From Colwellia sp. (lineage in GTDB: Bacteria > Pseudomonadota > Gammaproteobacteria > Enterobacterales > Alteromonadaceae): a stretch of 64,000 nucleotides of DNA. The notes under the pieces are model-generated. The model did not search any database. It saw only the letters and a list, made by a program, of their open reading frames with translations, and was not told where the DNA came from. Positions within the stretch are counted from its first letter, which is position 1. Every line of letters starts with the position of its first letter. The stretch covers positions 1 to 64,000 of the forward strand of contig JAESPR010000011.1 of the NCBI GenBank assembly GCA_016765685.1. The letters run 5' to 3'. Made by a program: the position numbers and the translations under genes. Below, piece after piece: positions 52,617-62,355 of the stretch.

Positions 52617-54755
52617 ATGACCGTTGATTTATCACAATTTATTCCAAGCTTTTTAGAAGAAAGCTTTGAAGGTTTAGAGCTAATGGAATCTAGCTTGTTA
52701 AATTTAGAAGCAGGCGATAATGAAACTATTCACTCTATTTTCAGAGCAGCCCATTCGATAAAAGGCGGGGCTGGTACTTTTGGCTTTGATGTTGTCACTG
52801 AATTTACCCATTTAGTTGAAACTTTATTAGATGAAATGCGCGACGGTCGTAGAGAGGTTTCTCCTAAAGACATTGAAATACTATTAACGTCTGTTGACTG
52901 TATGCGAATACTTATTGAAGCAGCGCGAGATGAAGCGGACTATGATAAAGAAAAAATAGCACAAACAACGGCACAACTAAGTGAGACCTTAGCTAATAAA
53001 GACACGAGTGATAACGTTAATACGGAACAAGTCCCTCAAAACTCGAATAACTTAATTGATAAGTCTGGCAGTAATAATTTATCCATCTATAAAATTCATT
53101 TTGTGCCAGAGCATAACTTAGCAAAAACAGGCAATGATCCTCTGTTCTTATTCAATGCTTTAGCAGACCTTGGTGAATTAACAATCGTCGCTAATACTAG
53201 TGAATTACCTGCGCTAACTGATATTGATCCACAAGAATTGTATTTAAGTTGGGATATAAGTTTAAAAACGAGTGCTAGTGTCGAAGACATCCATGAAGTT
53301 TTTGAATGGGTGGAAGATGAATGTTTATTAGAGATCACTCAAACGACAATTCAAAGTCAAGCAGAGCCAGAACAAACGCCAGATTTAGAACAAACACAAG
53401 CGAGCACAACAGCAGAAAATAAAGAAATTATTGCTGTTCAGCCAGCAATTACTCAAGAGCCCCCCGCTGTAGTTGCAGAAGAAACAGCAACAAACAAGCC
53501 TAAAGGCAAAGCAAAAGCAAAAGCAGAAGTTAGCTCAATTCGAGTTGGCGTGGACAAGGTTGATAATTTAATCAATTTAGTAGGCGAACTGGTTATTACT
53601 CAATCTATGTTATCTGAGTTAGGTAGCGATTTTCAAATGGACAAAATTGAGCGCTTAACCAATGGTCTAGAGCAACTGCTGCAAAACACAAAAGAACTTC
53701 AAGAAAGTGTTATGCGCATTCGCATGTTACCGATAAGTTTTGCTTTTAATCGTTTTCCACGCTTAGTACATGATTTAGCCAATAAAACTGGCAAAGAAAT
53801 AGAATTGATCATTAAAGGAGAGCAAACAGAGTTAGATAAAACAGTTATGGAACAAATAGGCGACCCGCTTGTTCACTTAGTAAGAAATGCAGTTGATCAT
53901 GGTATTGAACAGGCTGAGGTTCGAGTCGCTAATGGTAAACCTGAAAAAGGCACAATTTCTCTTGATGCCTATCATCAAGGTGGCAACATTGTTATTAAAA
54001 TCTCTGATGATGGCGGCGGTATTAACCGGGAAAAAGTTTTTGCTAAAGCGGTCGAAAAAGGCATTGTGGAGCCTAATTCAACCCTTACCGATGCTCAAGT
54101 ATTTGATTTATTATTTGAGCCCGGTTTTTCAACGGCTGATCAAGTGACTGACATTTCTGGTCGCGGTGTCGGCATGGATGTTGTAAAGCGTAATATTCAG
54201 TCATTGGGTGGTCGAATTCAGGTTGAATCAACGGTTGGCAAAGGAAGCTGTTTTAAAGTTAACTTACCCTTAACCCTAGCCATTTTAGATGGTCAGTTAG
54301 TTAAAGTAGGCACAGAAACTTACATTATTCCATTAATTTCTATTGTTGAATCACTGCAAGTTGATAATGATCTAATCAATAAAGTTTCCGGTGATATGAC
54401 ACTTTATCGGCTCCGTGATGAAAATGTGCCTATTCTGCCTGTTTACCAGTTGTTTGGTTTAAAGAGTGAATTTACCAAAATAGACAACGCGTTATTGGTA
54501 GTAGTAGAAGCAGATGGTCAAAAAGTAGGTCTGATGGTTGATCATTTACTTGCCCAGCAACAAGTGGTTATAAAAAGTTTAAAAGATAATTATCAACAGG
54601 TTATTGGTATTTCAGGGGCTACTATTTTAGGTGATGGCTCTGTTGCCATGATTTTAGATATCCCAGGAATGATTCAAATAGCACTCACCTATGCCCAACA
54701 TAAGCAACAGCATAGAAGTGCAGCAAGTCACTATGAAATAGGAGCGCCTTGTTAA
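52617..54755 (+). CDS. cheA: Chemotaxis histidine kinase CheA
   Basis: A 712-residue cytoplasmic kinase. The Hpt domain (about 1-110) has H46 in AAHSIKGGAGTFGF. A P2-like domain (about 155-245) binds the regulator. A Pro/Thr/Glu linker (about 250-300) leads to the dimerisation helices (about 310-370). The ATPase domain (about 375-555) follows with HLVRNAVDHGIE and DDGGGINREK, then GRGVGMDVVKRNI. A CheW-like domain ends it. It overlaps the first cheW by one base (TAATG). Confidence 0.95.
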   Translation: MTVDLSQFIPSFLEESFEGLELMESSLLNLEAGDNETIHSIFRAAHSIKGGAGTFGFDVVTEFTHLVETLLDEMRDGRREVSPKDIEILLTSVDCMRILIEAARDEADYDKEKIAQTTAQLSETLANKDTSDNVNTEQVPQNSNNLIDKSGSNNLSIYKIHFVPEHNLAKTGNDPLFLFNALADLGELTIVANTSELPALTDIDPQELYLSWDISLKTSASVEDIHEVFEWVEDECLLEITQTTIQSQAEPEQTPDLEQTQASTTAENKEIIAVQPAITQEPPAVVAEETATNKPKGKAKAKAEVSSIRVGVDKVDNLINLVGELVITQSMLSELGSDFQMDKIERLTNGLEQLLQNTKELQESVMRIRMLPISFAFNRFPRLVHDLANKTGKEIELIIKGEQTELDKTVMEQIGDPLVHLVRNAVDHGIEQAEVRVANGKPEKGTISLDAYHQGGNIVIKISDDGGGINREKVFAKAVEKGIVEPNSTLTDAQVFDLLFEPGFSTADQVTDISGRGVGMDVVKRNIQSLGGRIQVESTVGKGSCFKVNLPLTLAILDGQLVKVGTETYIIPLISIVESLQVDNDLINKVSGDMTLYRLRDENVPILPVYQLFGLKSEFTKIDNALLVVVEADGQKVGLMVDHLLAQQQVVIKSLKDNYQQVIGISGATILGDGSVAMILDIPGMIQIALTYAQHKQQHRSAASHYEIGAPC

Positions 54756-55288
54756 TGGATATTCAAGAGTTAGCCGGTAATATTCCCGTAGAAGGTGAGT
54801 ATTCCCTTGAAGGAATCGATTTCATCACCAGCGGTGAGCAATACTTAACTTTTTTACTGGCCAATGAGCAATATGCGGTAGATATTCTTTGTGTGGAAGA
54901 AATTAGAAGCTGGGAGCAACCAACAAAAATTCCCAATGCGCCAAGTTATATCAAAGGGGTGATTAACATGCGTGGGATCATTGTCCCCATTGTTGATTTA
55001 CGTCTAAAGTTTAATGTCGGCAAAGCAAGTTACCATGATACTACCGTAGTGATTGTGTTGACTTATCACCGAGAGGAAAGCTCTAGAACTATTGGTTTTG
55101 TTGTTGACGCGGTTTCAGATGTTTTAAATGTTGAAACTCAAGATATTCAAAGTTCTCCTGCCTTTGGTGGTTGTGTTCAGCCTCAATATATAGAAGGTTT
55201 GATTAATGTTGGCAAAAACGTGGTTACGTTATTAAATGTTGAACATTTACAAGAAGTTGAAAAGCACGCCTTCAACGCTAACTTTTAG
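54755..55288 (+). CDS. cheW: CheW coupling protein (first copy)
   Basis: A 177-residue adaptor linking receptor to CheA. A 25-residue acidic N-terminal extension precedes the CheW core (EQYLTFLLANEQYAVDILCV, then IKGVINMRGIIVPIVDLRLK). The ATG at 54755 overlaps the cheA stop; an in-frame TTG at 54749 is closer to the AGGAG box. It is followed by a second cheW after 11 bp. Confidence 0.92.
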   Translation: MDIQELAGNIPVEGEYSLEGIDFITSGEQYLTFLLANEQYAVDILCVEEIRSWEQPTKIPNAPSYIKGVINMRGIIVPIVDLRLKFNVGKASYHDTTVVIVLTYHREESSRTIGFVVDAVSDVLNVETQDIQSSPAFGGCVQPQYIEGLINVGKNVVTLLNVEHLQEVEKHAFNANF

Positions 55289-55299
55289 GGAGAAATAAG

Positions 55300-55851
55300 A
55301 TGGCTGAAATTGAACAAGAATATCTTACCTTCATGTTGCAAGGTGAAGAGTATGGTGTTGACATTTTATGTGTACAAGAAATTAGAGTTTGGAGCTCAGT
55401 AACAGAACTACCCAATAAACCTAGTTACATCAAAGGTGTTATTAATTTACGCGGTGTAATAATACCGATTATTGATTTACGGCTTCGTTTTGGTAAAGAG
55501 TCTCTTGAGTACAATGAACAAACCGTCACCATCATTTTACGACATCAGTCAAATGAGCGCACTATGGTTGTTGGTGTTGTTGTTGATGCCGTTTCAGAAG
55601 TTTATAAATTTGATAATCAAGCCATAAGAAAAGCGCCTGCTTTTGGCAGTAATATAGATAGTTGTTTTTTAAAAGGTTTAGCATCAGTAGAAGAAAAATT
55701 GATTATTTTGCTTGATAGCAAAGTATTACTTAATGAAGATGATTTATATTGCATTGACAAGTCAGAGGCTAATCCAAACACCATAAAAGAGCAGTCGATA
55801 TTAAAAGCAAAAGCAGATAAAGCGAATGAAAAGAGTGTTGAAAATGTATAG
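55300..55851 (+). CDS. CheW coupling protein (second copy)
   Basis: A 183-residue CheW paralogue of the previous gene. The core (EQEYLTFMLQGEEYGVDILC, then YIKGVINLRGVIIPIIDLRL) is intact, while the last 35 residues are a charged Lys/Glu/Asn-rich tail absent from the first copy. Two CheW proteins could mix in receptor arrays or serve different receptors. The receptor gene starts 66 bp later. Confidence 0.9.
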   Translation: MAEIEQEYLTFMLQGEEYGVDILCVQEIRVWSSVTELPNKPSYIKGVINLRGVIIPIIDLRLRFGKESLEYNEQTVTIILRHQSNERTMVVGVVVDAVSEVYKFDNQAIRKAPAFGSNIDSCFLKGLASVEEKLIILLDSKVLLNEDDLYCIDKSEANPNTIKEQSILKAKADKANEKSVENV

Positions 55852-55917
55852 GTTTAATAGCGACCAACAATTACTCCCTTTAGTCGTTAATACCATTAAC
55901 AAAATTCAGGAAAATTT

Positions 55918-58320
55918 ATGACCCCAAAACAAGTAAGTTTAGTTCAATCAAGTTGGCAGAAAGTATTACCAATAGCCCCACAAGCAGCGGTTATATTTTA
56001 TGACACCTTATTTGAAATGGACCCTTCATTAAAGCCTTTATTTCCTAATGATATGACGGAGCAAGGAGAAAAACTAATGGCCATGCTTGATACCGCTGTC
56101 AAGCTACTCAATGAGCCAGATAAATTAATTCCTGCAGTACAAAAGCTAGGCATCAGACATGTTAAGTACGGCACTAAGGTCGAACATTACGATACCGTTG
56201 GTGCTGCATTACTTAAAACCTTAGCAACAGGTTTAGGTAAAGATTTTACTGCACCAGTAAAAAAAGCTTGGACAGTAATATACCAAACGTTAGCAACTAC
56301 CATGATTGATGCTGCTGAAGAGGCGGCAAATAACAATACAGACAAGAGGTTTACTATGGATATGAAAACCACTCAAGCTAAACAAGCCGATGATTTAGCT
56401 AATCAACTAAAAGGTGCATTAGATCAATCGGCTACCGCTTTTATTATGATCAACAGAGACTTTACTATCACTTATGCTAATGCAGCAACGTTAGCTTTAT
56501 TAAAACAACATGAGACGACGTTTGCTCAAAATTGGCCTGGATTTACAGCCGACCCTGAGGTGATCCTTGGTACCAATATCGATAGCTTCCATAAAAATCC
56601 CGCACATCAGCGTAAAATGCTTGATGATCCCAATAACTTACCTTACAGCACTGATATTCATATTAAGCACTTAACCTTTAAACTCAATGTTAGTGCCATT
56701 ATGGATGACAGCGGAAAATACATCGGTAATGCATTAGAATGGCAAGATGTAACTGAAATAAGAGCAAAGTCGATAGAAGTAGGGCGTTTATCTTCTGCAG
56801 TTGAAGGCATGACAACGAATTTAATGATGGCAGACAAAGAAGGCAATATTGTTTATGCTAATCCTTCTGTTTGCGCGATGTTACGCCGCAGAGAAGCGAA
56901 ATTACAGACCGTTCTACCTTCTTTTAGAGTTGATACGATGGTCGGTACTAATTTTGATACCTTTCACAAAAATCCAGCCCATCAGCAAAACTTATTAGGC
57001 AATCCTGCCAACTTGCCCTACAACACTGAAATATCAGTGGCGGGTTTAACTTTTCAATTAATTGCTATTGCATTAAAAGATGAAGAAGGAAATCATGTTG
57101 GAACGGCGGTACAGTGGCTTGATTTAACTGAAGAAAAAGATGCACAAAGCCAAATAGACAGTTTAATTACCGATGCGACCGACGGTACTTTAGATAGCCG
57201 TATAGATACCGCTGAGTATCAAGGTTTTATGAAAGACCTAGGCGAAAATATCAATGGCTTAATGAATGCGATAGTTGCGCCTATAAGTGACGCAATAAAT
57301 GTCGCACAAGCACTAGCTGATGGCGATTTAACCCAAAACATGCGCAGTGATTACGGTGGTGAATTTTTAGCGTTAGCTAATGCCATGAATGGCTCTATTA
57401 ATAATTTAAGCAATATGGTTGAAGAAATTCGCAATGCTTCCACTAATGTTTTTGATTCTGCACGAGAAATTGCACAAGGCAACAATGAACTAAGCCATAG
57501 AACCGAATCACAAGCATCTAGCCTTGAAGAAACAGCATCGGCAATGGAAGAGTTAACGAGTACCGTGCAGCAAAATGCTGAAAACTCGACCGAAGCAAGT
57601 AAATTGTCTAATTCGGTTATGGTGAAAGCAACCAATGGTGGATCGGTAGTACGCAACGCAATTACCGCCATGAGTGACATCAATAAATCCAGTAAAAAAA
57701 TCGCGGATATTATCAGTGTTATTGATGAAATTGCCTTTCAGACCAATTTACTTGCGTTAAATGCTGCAGTAGAAGCGGCTAGGGCAGGAGAGCAAGGCAG
57801 GGGGTTTGCGGTAGTTGCCGCCGAGGTAAGAAACTTAGCCCAACGCTCAGCAGGCGCCGCTAAAGAAATAAAAGGTTTAATTAATGATAGTGTTGAAGCA
57901 GTTGGACAAGGCACTAAATTAGTAGATGAAACCGGACAAACTTTTAGTGAATTAGTGACTGCTATTGAAGAGGTCAGCAGTATGATTAGCGATATTGATA
58001 GTGCCGGTAAAGAGCAATCTGCGGGCATTGGCGAGGTCAGTGCCGCGGTAAGTCAAATGGATGAAATGACCCAGCAAAATGCAGCCTTAGTTGAAGAAGC
58101 CGCAGCGTCAAGTAAATCAATGGAAGAACAGTCACAAGCATTGCTAGAGCAAGTAGCCTTTTTCAATAACGGCGACAATGAAGCCCCACAAGCAGCTACT
58201 CCAGTTAGAAGTAGAGAGCGAGGTCGAGGCCGAGCACCAGTACAACGACCTAGAAATGTTAAAACTCGCTCTGCGCCAAGGATCCAAACCGCAAGCGATC
58301 AAGAATGGGAAGAGTTTTAA
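55918..58320 (+). CDS. Soluble methyl-accepting receptor with N-terminal flavohemoglobin-type globin and two PAS domains
   Basis: An 800-residue chemoreceptor without transmembrane helices. Residues 1-135 are a flavohemoglobin-like (M-family) globin: [30 protein letters not shown] and [20 protein letters not shown] with the probable proximal His. Two similar PAS domains follow (about 155-280 and 285-405; each has [12 protein letters not shown]). A HAMP-like stretch (about 455-510) and the MCP signalling hairpin ([20 protein letters not shown]) come next. The tail ends EWEEF, the CheR/CheB docking pentapeptide type. Oxygen, NO or redox sensing is inferred. Confidence 0.9.
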   Translation: MTPKQVSLVQSSWQKVLPIAPQAAVIFYDTLFEMDPSLKPLFPNDMTEQGEKLMAMLDTAVKLLNEPDKLIPAVQKLGIRHVKYGTKVEHYDTVGAALLKTLATGLGKDFTAPVKKAWTVIYQTLATTMIDAAEEAANNNTDKRFTMDMKTTQAKQADDLANQLKGALDQSATAFIMINRDFTITYANAATLALLKQHETTFAQNWPGFTADPEVILGTNIDSFHKNPAHQRKMLDDPNNLPYSTDIHIKHLTFKLNVSAIMDDSGKYIGNALEWQDVTEIRAKSIEVGRLSSAVEGMTTNLMMADKEGNIVYANPSVCAMLRRREAKLQTVLPSFRVDTMVGTNFDTFHKNPAHQQNLLGNPANLPYNTEISVAGLTFQLIAIALKDEEGNHVGTAVQWLDLTEEKDAQSQIDSLITDATDGTLDSRIDTAEYQGFMKDLGENINGLMNAIVAPISDAINVAQALADGDLTQNMRSDYGGEFLALANAMNGSINNLSNMVEEIRNASTNVFDSAREIAQGNNELSHRTESQASSLEETASAMEELTSTVQQNAENSTEASKLSNSVMVKATNGGSVVRNAITAMSDINKSSKKIADIISVIDEIAFQTNLLALNAAVEAARAGEQGRGFAVVAAEVRNLAQRSAGAAKEIKGLINDSVEAVGQGTKLVDETGQTFSELVTAIEEVSSMISDIDSAGKEQSAGIGEVSAAVSQMDEMTQQNAALVEEAAASSKSMEEQSQALLEQVAFFNNGDNEAPQAATPVRSRERGRGRAPVQRPRNVKTRSAPRIQTASDQEWEEF
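56344..56358 (+). promoter_or_regulatory. Internal ribosome-binding site and ATG inside the receptor gene
   Basis: AAGAGG (56344-56349), six bases and ATG at 56356 lie in frame between the globin and the first PAS domain (residue 147). It could drive translation of a receptor lacking the globin, or be the original start of a gene before globin fusion. Confidence 0.5.
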
Positions 58321-58326
58321 ATACCA

Positions 58327-59187
58327 ATGGCTAGAGATGCTCGTGATAGTTCGATGCGACTAACAAACGAAGACTTTACTTTTATATGTGAATTTGTTTA
58401 TCAGTCCACGGGCATTGTACTTAATGATAATAAACGTGAAATGGTTTACCGCCGGCTCACTAGAATTGTCAGAGAACGTAAGCTTAATTCCTTTGGTGAT
58501 TACTGTCAGTTATTGCGAGATCAAGGTGCTCAAGAAAAGGATTATTTTATCAATGCGATTACCACCAATTTGACTAGCTTTTTTAGAGAAAAGCATCATT
58601 TTGATTATTTAGCAAATGAAGAGTTACCAAGGTTAATGGCAAATAAAAGCGCACAAGCCAATGGCAAAAAACGTTTGCGCATCTGGTCTTGTGCAAGCTC
58701 TACCGGTGAGGAACCTTATAGTATTGCTATAACCGTAAGAGAAACCATGAAATCGGTAATGTCGGCTTGGGATGTAAAGGTTCTGGCCACCGATATCGAC
58801 TCAAATGTATTGGCAACGGGTAAAGAAGGGGTTTATGAATATCGTAAAATTGAAAATATTGATGAGAAGTTTAAACATAAATACTTTAAACGCGGTTGTA
58901 AAGAAAATGAACATAATGTTCGAGTGAATAAAGAGCTACGTAATTTAATTACTTTTAAACAAATGAACTTGTTACATGAATGGCCAATGAAAGGACCTTT
59001 TGATGTGATTTTTTGTCGTAATGTCATTATATATTTTGACAAACCGACTCAGCTTGAATTATTTGCTCGTTATTATGAAATGCTTGCGCCCGGTGGTTTG
59101 TTAATGTTGGGGCATAGCGAAAACTTAGGTGCCTATCAGCAACATTTTGACAATGTAGGTCGTACAATTTTTAGAAGACCATTGTAA
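58327..59187 (+). CDS. cheR: Chemotaxis protein methyltransferase CheR
   Basis: A 286-residue S-adenosylmethionine-dependent methyltransferase acting on receptor glutamates. The N-terminal helical domain (DNKREMVYRRLTRIVRERKL) is followed by the SAM domain with LRIWSCASSTGEEPYSIAIT and DVIFCRNVIIYFDK. MLGHSENL ends the fold. It starts 6 bp after the receptor. The receptor tail pentapeptide would give it a docking site. Confidence 0.95.
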   Translation: MARDARDSSMRLTNEDFTFICEFVYQSTGIVLNDNKREMVYRRLTRIVRERKLNSFGDYCQLLRDQGAQEKDYFINAITTNLTSFFREKHHFDYLANEELPRLMANKSAQANGKKRLRIWSCASSTGEEPYSIAITVRETMKSVMSAWDVKVLATDIDSNVLATGKEGVYEYRKIENIDEKFKHKYFKRGCKENEHNVRVNKELRNLITFKQMNLLHEWPMKGPFDVIFCRNVIIYFDKPTQLELFARYYEMLAPGGLLMLGHSENLGAYQQHFDNVGRTIFRRPL

Positions 59188-59239
59188 CGGATTGAGTAGC
59201 TTAGGCTAAGGTCTACAATTTATTAAAAAAGGGGCCAGT

Positions 59240-59899
59240 GTGAGTCGAGATAAACACCCAATGGTACAAGCCTGTATGGCAAAGTGTTTACCTGAGTTCT
59301 CCCATATCAATCATTACTGGGATAAACAACGAAATATTGTTGTAGCAAAAATTTTGCCGGGAGAATTTTACATGACTACGGGCAATGTCGCTATAGCGAC
59401 AACACTTGGATCTTGTATTTCAGCATGTATTTGGGATAGCCGAATAAATATAGGTGGCATGAACCATTTCATGTTGCCGGCAACAGACAAAGAAGCTCAT
59501 GAAATTAACTGGGGCAGCAGAGATAAAATTGCAGATGCAACCCGTTACGGCAATTTTGCCATGGAACACTTAATTAATGAAATATTAAAAAGTGGTGGTA
59601 GACGTGCCAATTTAAAGGCTAAATTGTTTGGTGGCGGCAAAATATTGAAAAAAATGTCGAATATTGGCCAACGTAATATTGATTTCGTTTTTAATTATTT
59701 AGCGCAAGAGGGCATTAAAATAGAAGGGACAGATGTTGGGGACATATACCCAAGAAAGGTGTTGTTTGTACCTCACAACGGGCGAGCATTTGTTAAACGT
59801 TTAGATAACCTACATAACGATACTATTGTCAAACGTGAAACCGATTATAGTAGTGAAATCAAGAAGAAAGACGTCGATGGAGATGTGGAGTTGTTCTAG
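59240..59899 (+). CDS. cheD: Receptor deamidase CheD
   Basis: A 219-residue chemoreceptor glutamine deamidase. The GTG start (59240) is followed by about 40 residues before the CheD fold. The catalytic Cys59 is in TLGSCISACIWD and His76 in GGMNHFMLP; AKLFGGGKIL and PRKVLFVPHNGRAF are further family parts. The C-terminus reads DGDVELF, a tail also seen at the end of the CheZ-like protein. It lies between cheR and cheB. Confidence 0.92.
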   Translation: MSRDKHPMVQACMAKCLPEFSHINHYWDKQRNIVVAKILPGEFYMTTGNVAIATTLGSCISACIWDSRINIGGMNHFMLPATDKEAHEINWGSRDKIADATRYGNFAMEHLINEILKSGGRRANLKAKLFGGGKILKKMSNIGQRNIDFVFNYLAQEGIKIEGTDVGDIYPRKVLFVPHNGRAFVKRLDNLHNDTIVKRETDYSSEIKKKDVDGDVELF

Positions 59900-60032
59900 G
59901 ATGTTTTCGCTTTATACCAGTAAGTTGGTGATCATATATTTATTGGTATTGGTATTGGTATTACATGCCCATGTCAGACTAGGGCAATGCATATAGTTGC
60001 TAATGATATAGTTACGGTGAAAGGATGTAAAT

Positions 60033-61127
60033 ATGAGTACTATAAAGGTGTTAGTAATTGATGATTCATCGGTTATTCGTAACATAGTAAAAGATGCTTT
60101 GAGCCAAGCGCCCAACATTGAGGTAGTAGGTGAAGCGGAAGACCCTATTGTCGCACGAGAATTAATCAAGAAATTACATCCCGATATTTTAACTCTTGAT
60201 GTTGAAATGCCTAAAATGGACGGTATTACTTTTTTGGCTAACCTGATGCGTTTACGCCCTATGCCGGTCATTATGTTATCAACGTTAACCACAAAAGGTG
60301 CCGATATCACCTTACAAGCGCTTGAATTAGGAGCAATAGATTTTATTGCTAAACCTAGTGTGCAAGAGTTATTGGCAACCAAAGACAGCTTCAAAGAAGT
60401 ACTAATCGATAAAATAAGCCAAGCAGTGTTGGTTGATCAAAAGAATTTCAAATTAAGTGATAACTTAACTAAAAAAAGTACCGAAAGTAGTAATGTTTTA
60501 TCATTTGAAGGCGCTAGCCGAAGTAATCATATTGTTGCTATTGGTGCTTCAACCGGAGGCACTGAAGCACTCAAAAAACTTTTACAAAACTTGCCTGATA
60601 ATTCTCCTCCCATAGTTATTGCTCAACATATACCTAAAAGTTTTAGTTTAAGCTTTGCTAAACGACTAGATGAGTTGTGTCCCATGCAAGTGCATGAAGC
60701 AAGTCATGGTCAAAAAATTAAACAAGGGCATGTGTATATTGCTCCGGGGGATTTACATTTACAAGTTGCTCATAAAAATGGGGCGCTCTTTTGCACTTTA
60801 GTTGACACACCTGAAGTGAATCGGCATAAACCGGCTGTTGATGTTTTATTTGATTCTTTATTAAATATTGCTGGAAATGTGCAAGCCGTTTTATTAACAG
60901 GTATGGGACAAGATGGCGCGGCAGCAATGCTTCGATTAAAACAAAAAGGAGCTAGAACTATTGTTCAAGATAAAAACACCAGCCTCATTTGGGGGATGCC
61001 GGGTAAAGCCCATGCTATTGATGCTCATTGTTTAGCTTTGCCCTTAACGGATATTAGTAAGTCAATTTTAGATTATGCGGTGTTAAACCGAGAGGGCATG
61101 AAAGAGGTTTTACATGGCTATCAGTGA
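60033..61127 (+). CDS. cheB: Chemotaxis methylesterase CheB
   Basis: A 364-residue response regulator and receptor methylesterase. The receiver has VIDDSSVIR, D56 in LTLDVEMPKMDG and AKPS. A linker (about 125-170) leads to the esterase with AIGASTGGTEAL (Ser), VIAQHIPKSFS (His) and LTGMGQDGAAAM (Asp). It overlaps the next gene by 14 bp, so the two are translationally coupled. A GAAAGGATG ribosome-binding site lies close before its ATG. Confidence 0.94.
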   Translation: MSTIKVLVIDDSSVIRNIVKDALSQAPNIEVVGEAEDPIVARELIKKLHPDILTLDVEMPKMDGITFLANLMRLRPMPVIMLSTLTTKGADITLQALELGAIDFIAKPSVQELLATKDSFKEVLIDKISQAVLVDQKNFKLSDNLTKKSTESSNVLSFEGASRSNHIVAIGASTGGTEALKKLLQNLPDNSPPIVIAQHIPKSFSLSFAKRLDELCPMQVHEASHGQKIKQGHVYIAPGDLHLQVAHKNGALFCTLVDTPEVNRHKPAVDVLFDSLLNIAGNVQAVLLTGMGQDGAAAMLRLKQKGARTIVQDKNTSLIWGMPGKAHAIDAHCLALPLTDISKSILDYAVLNREGMKEVLHGYQ

Positions 61128-61968
61128 TAAACCGCTATGGGCGACTGGGGGATTATATATTTTATTATTAATCAATCACCTTTGGTTTGGTAGTAATGTG
61201 TATTTTTATTTGATTTTCTTAGCTTTATTAAGTTTGTTGGTTTTTATTTTTAAAAAACAACAAGCTTTGTCTAAACAGATTAGCCTTAATAACAGCAAAT
61301 CTAAGGAAATGCCAGAGGTAGATAATGCTTTAATTCATGAAGTGGTGTTTGAATTACAGCAGTTTCTTCATCAAGAAATTAATATTATTGAAAACGAGCT
61401 AAACCGAACCAAATCATTAGTAGAAGGAGCCGTTACAGGTATTTCAGATAGTTTTAAAAATTTACGTTCTTTATCAGTTGGTTCAACGAAATTGAATGAA
61501 GATATTCGTAATGCAATTAATAATACCAACGAAATCATTGCAAAATTATGTGACTCAGTTGAGCAAATAGCATCGGCAGATATGACTTCAACGTTAGAAG
61601 CAAAAGAGAAAATGTCAGTAATGATGAGTCATGTTGAAAAAGCGAACCAGCATATCTTTTTAAGTGTCGAAGCATTAGCAGACTTAGCACCAAAAATTAA
61701 TGATGCAGTAGCGTTAGGAGTGCGTTCACTACAATTTGAAGATTTAACAAGGCAATCTTTAGAGTCATTGCAAGAAAATGTGCAAAGTATTCATGAAATA
61801 AGTGATGTGCTGATAAGTTTTGAAAAACACAAACAAACACCGGTACACCAACAATTAATAGCATTAAAAGATAAATGCCAAGATGTTTATTATCAAACCA
61901 AACTAGCTGAAAATGCAAGAAGCGTTAAACAAATGTCGATGGATGAAGGAGAAGTAGATTTATTCTAG
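61114..61968 (+). CDS. Membrane-anchored protein with CheZ-like D-L-T-x-Q motif
   Basis: A 284-residue protein with two N-terminal transmembrane helices (about 11-27 and 29-47) and a long cytoplasmic helical region (70-240). Residues 205-220 read SLQFEDLTRQSLESLQ. This parallels the QDFQDLTGQVIKRM segment of E. coli CheZ, with D210 and Q214 at the places of its catalytic Asp143 and Gln147. The tail ends DEGEVDLF, comparable to the CheY-binding tail of CheZ. It may be a membrane-tethered CheY-P phosphatase, by inference. It overlaps cheB by 14 bp. Alternatively it is a helical adaptor. Confidence 0.7.
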   Translation: MAISDKPLWATGGLYILLLINHLWFGSNVYFYLIFLALLSLLVFIFKKQQALSKQISLNNSKSKEMPEVDNALIHEVVFELQQFLHQEINIIENELNRTKSLVEGAVTGISDSFKNLRSLSVGSTKLNEDIRNAINNTNEIIAKLCDSVEQIASADMTSTLEAKEKMSVMMSHVEKANQHIFLSVEALADLAPKINDAVALGVRSLQFEDLTRQSLESLQENVQSIHEISDVLISFEKHKQTPVHQQLIALKDKCQDVYYQTKLAENARSVKQMSMDEGEVDLF

Positions 61969-62040
61969 GGAATACTTTAGCAAAGTAATAATTTTTAAAA
62001 GGTAACTATTTTTTAAGAGACATTTTTCAGGAGAACATTT

Positions 62041-62349
62041 ATGTCTGTCAATTGTAATATTTCACAAGAGAATAATCAGGTAATTATTAGTGTCAATGCA
62101 CGTTTTGATTTTTCGCTGCATCAGCATTTTCGAGATGCCTATAGCCAATGTGTCGATCAAAATATAAATTATGTTTTGGACTTAAGTCATACCGACTATA
62201 TGGACAGCTCCGCTTTGGGAATGATTTTACTGTTAAAAGATCATGTTGATTTACATGCCAGTAAGCTGGTTATTAGCAAACCCAGCGATACGGTCAATAA
62301 AATTTTAGAAATTGCCCAATTTCACCGATTAATGACCATAGAGCACTAA
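62041..62349 (+). CDS. STAS-domain anti-sigma-factor-antagonist-like protein
   Basis: A 102-residue STAS protein. The phospho-acceptor region is YMDSSALGMILLL with Ser56/Ser57 in the DSSALG motif. This is the pattern of SpoIIAA and of HsbA of Pseudomonas, which controls swarming with the RR-phosphatase HsbR. The next gene encodes an RR-PP2C protein, so a partner-switch pair is likely. A CAGGAG ribosome-binding site precedes the ATG. It differs from the STAS gene at 51855. Confidence 0.88.
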   Translation: MSVNCNISQENNQVIISVNARFDFSLHQHFRDAYSQCVDQNINYVLDLSHTDYMDSSALGMILLLKDHVDLHASKLVISKPSDTVNKILEIAQFHRLMTIEH

Positions 62350-62355
62350 GCTAAT

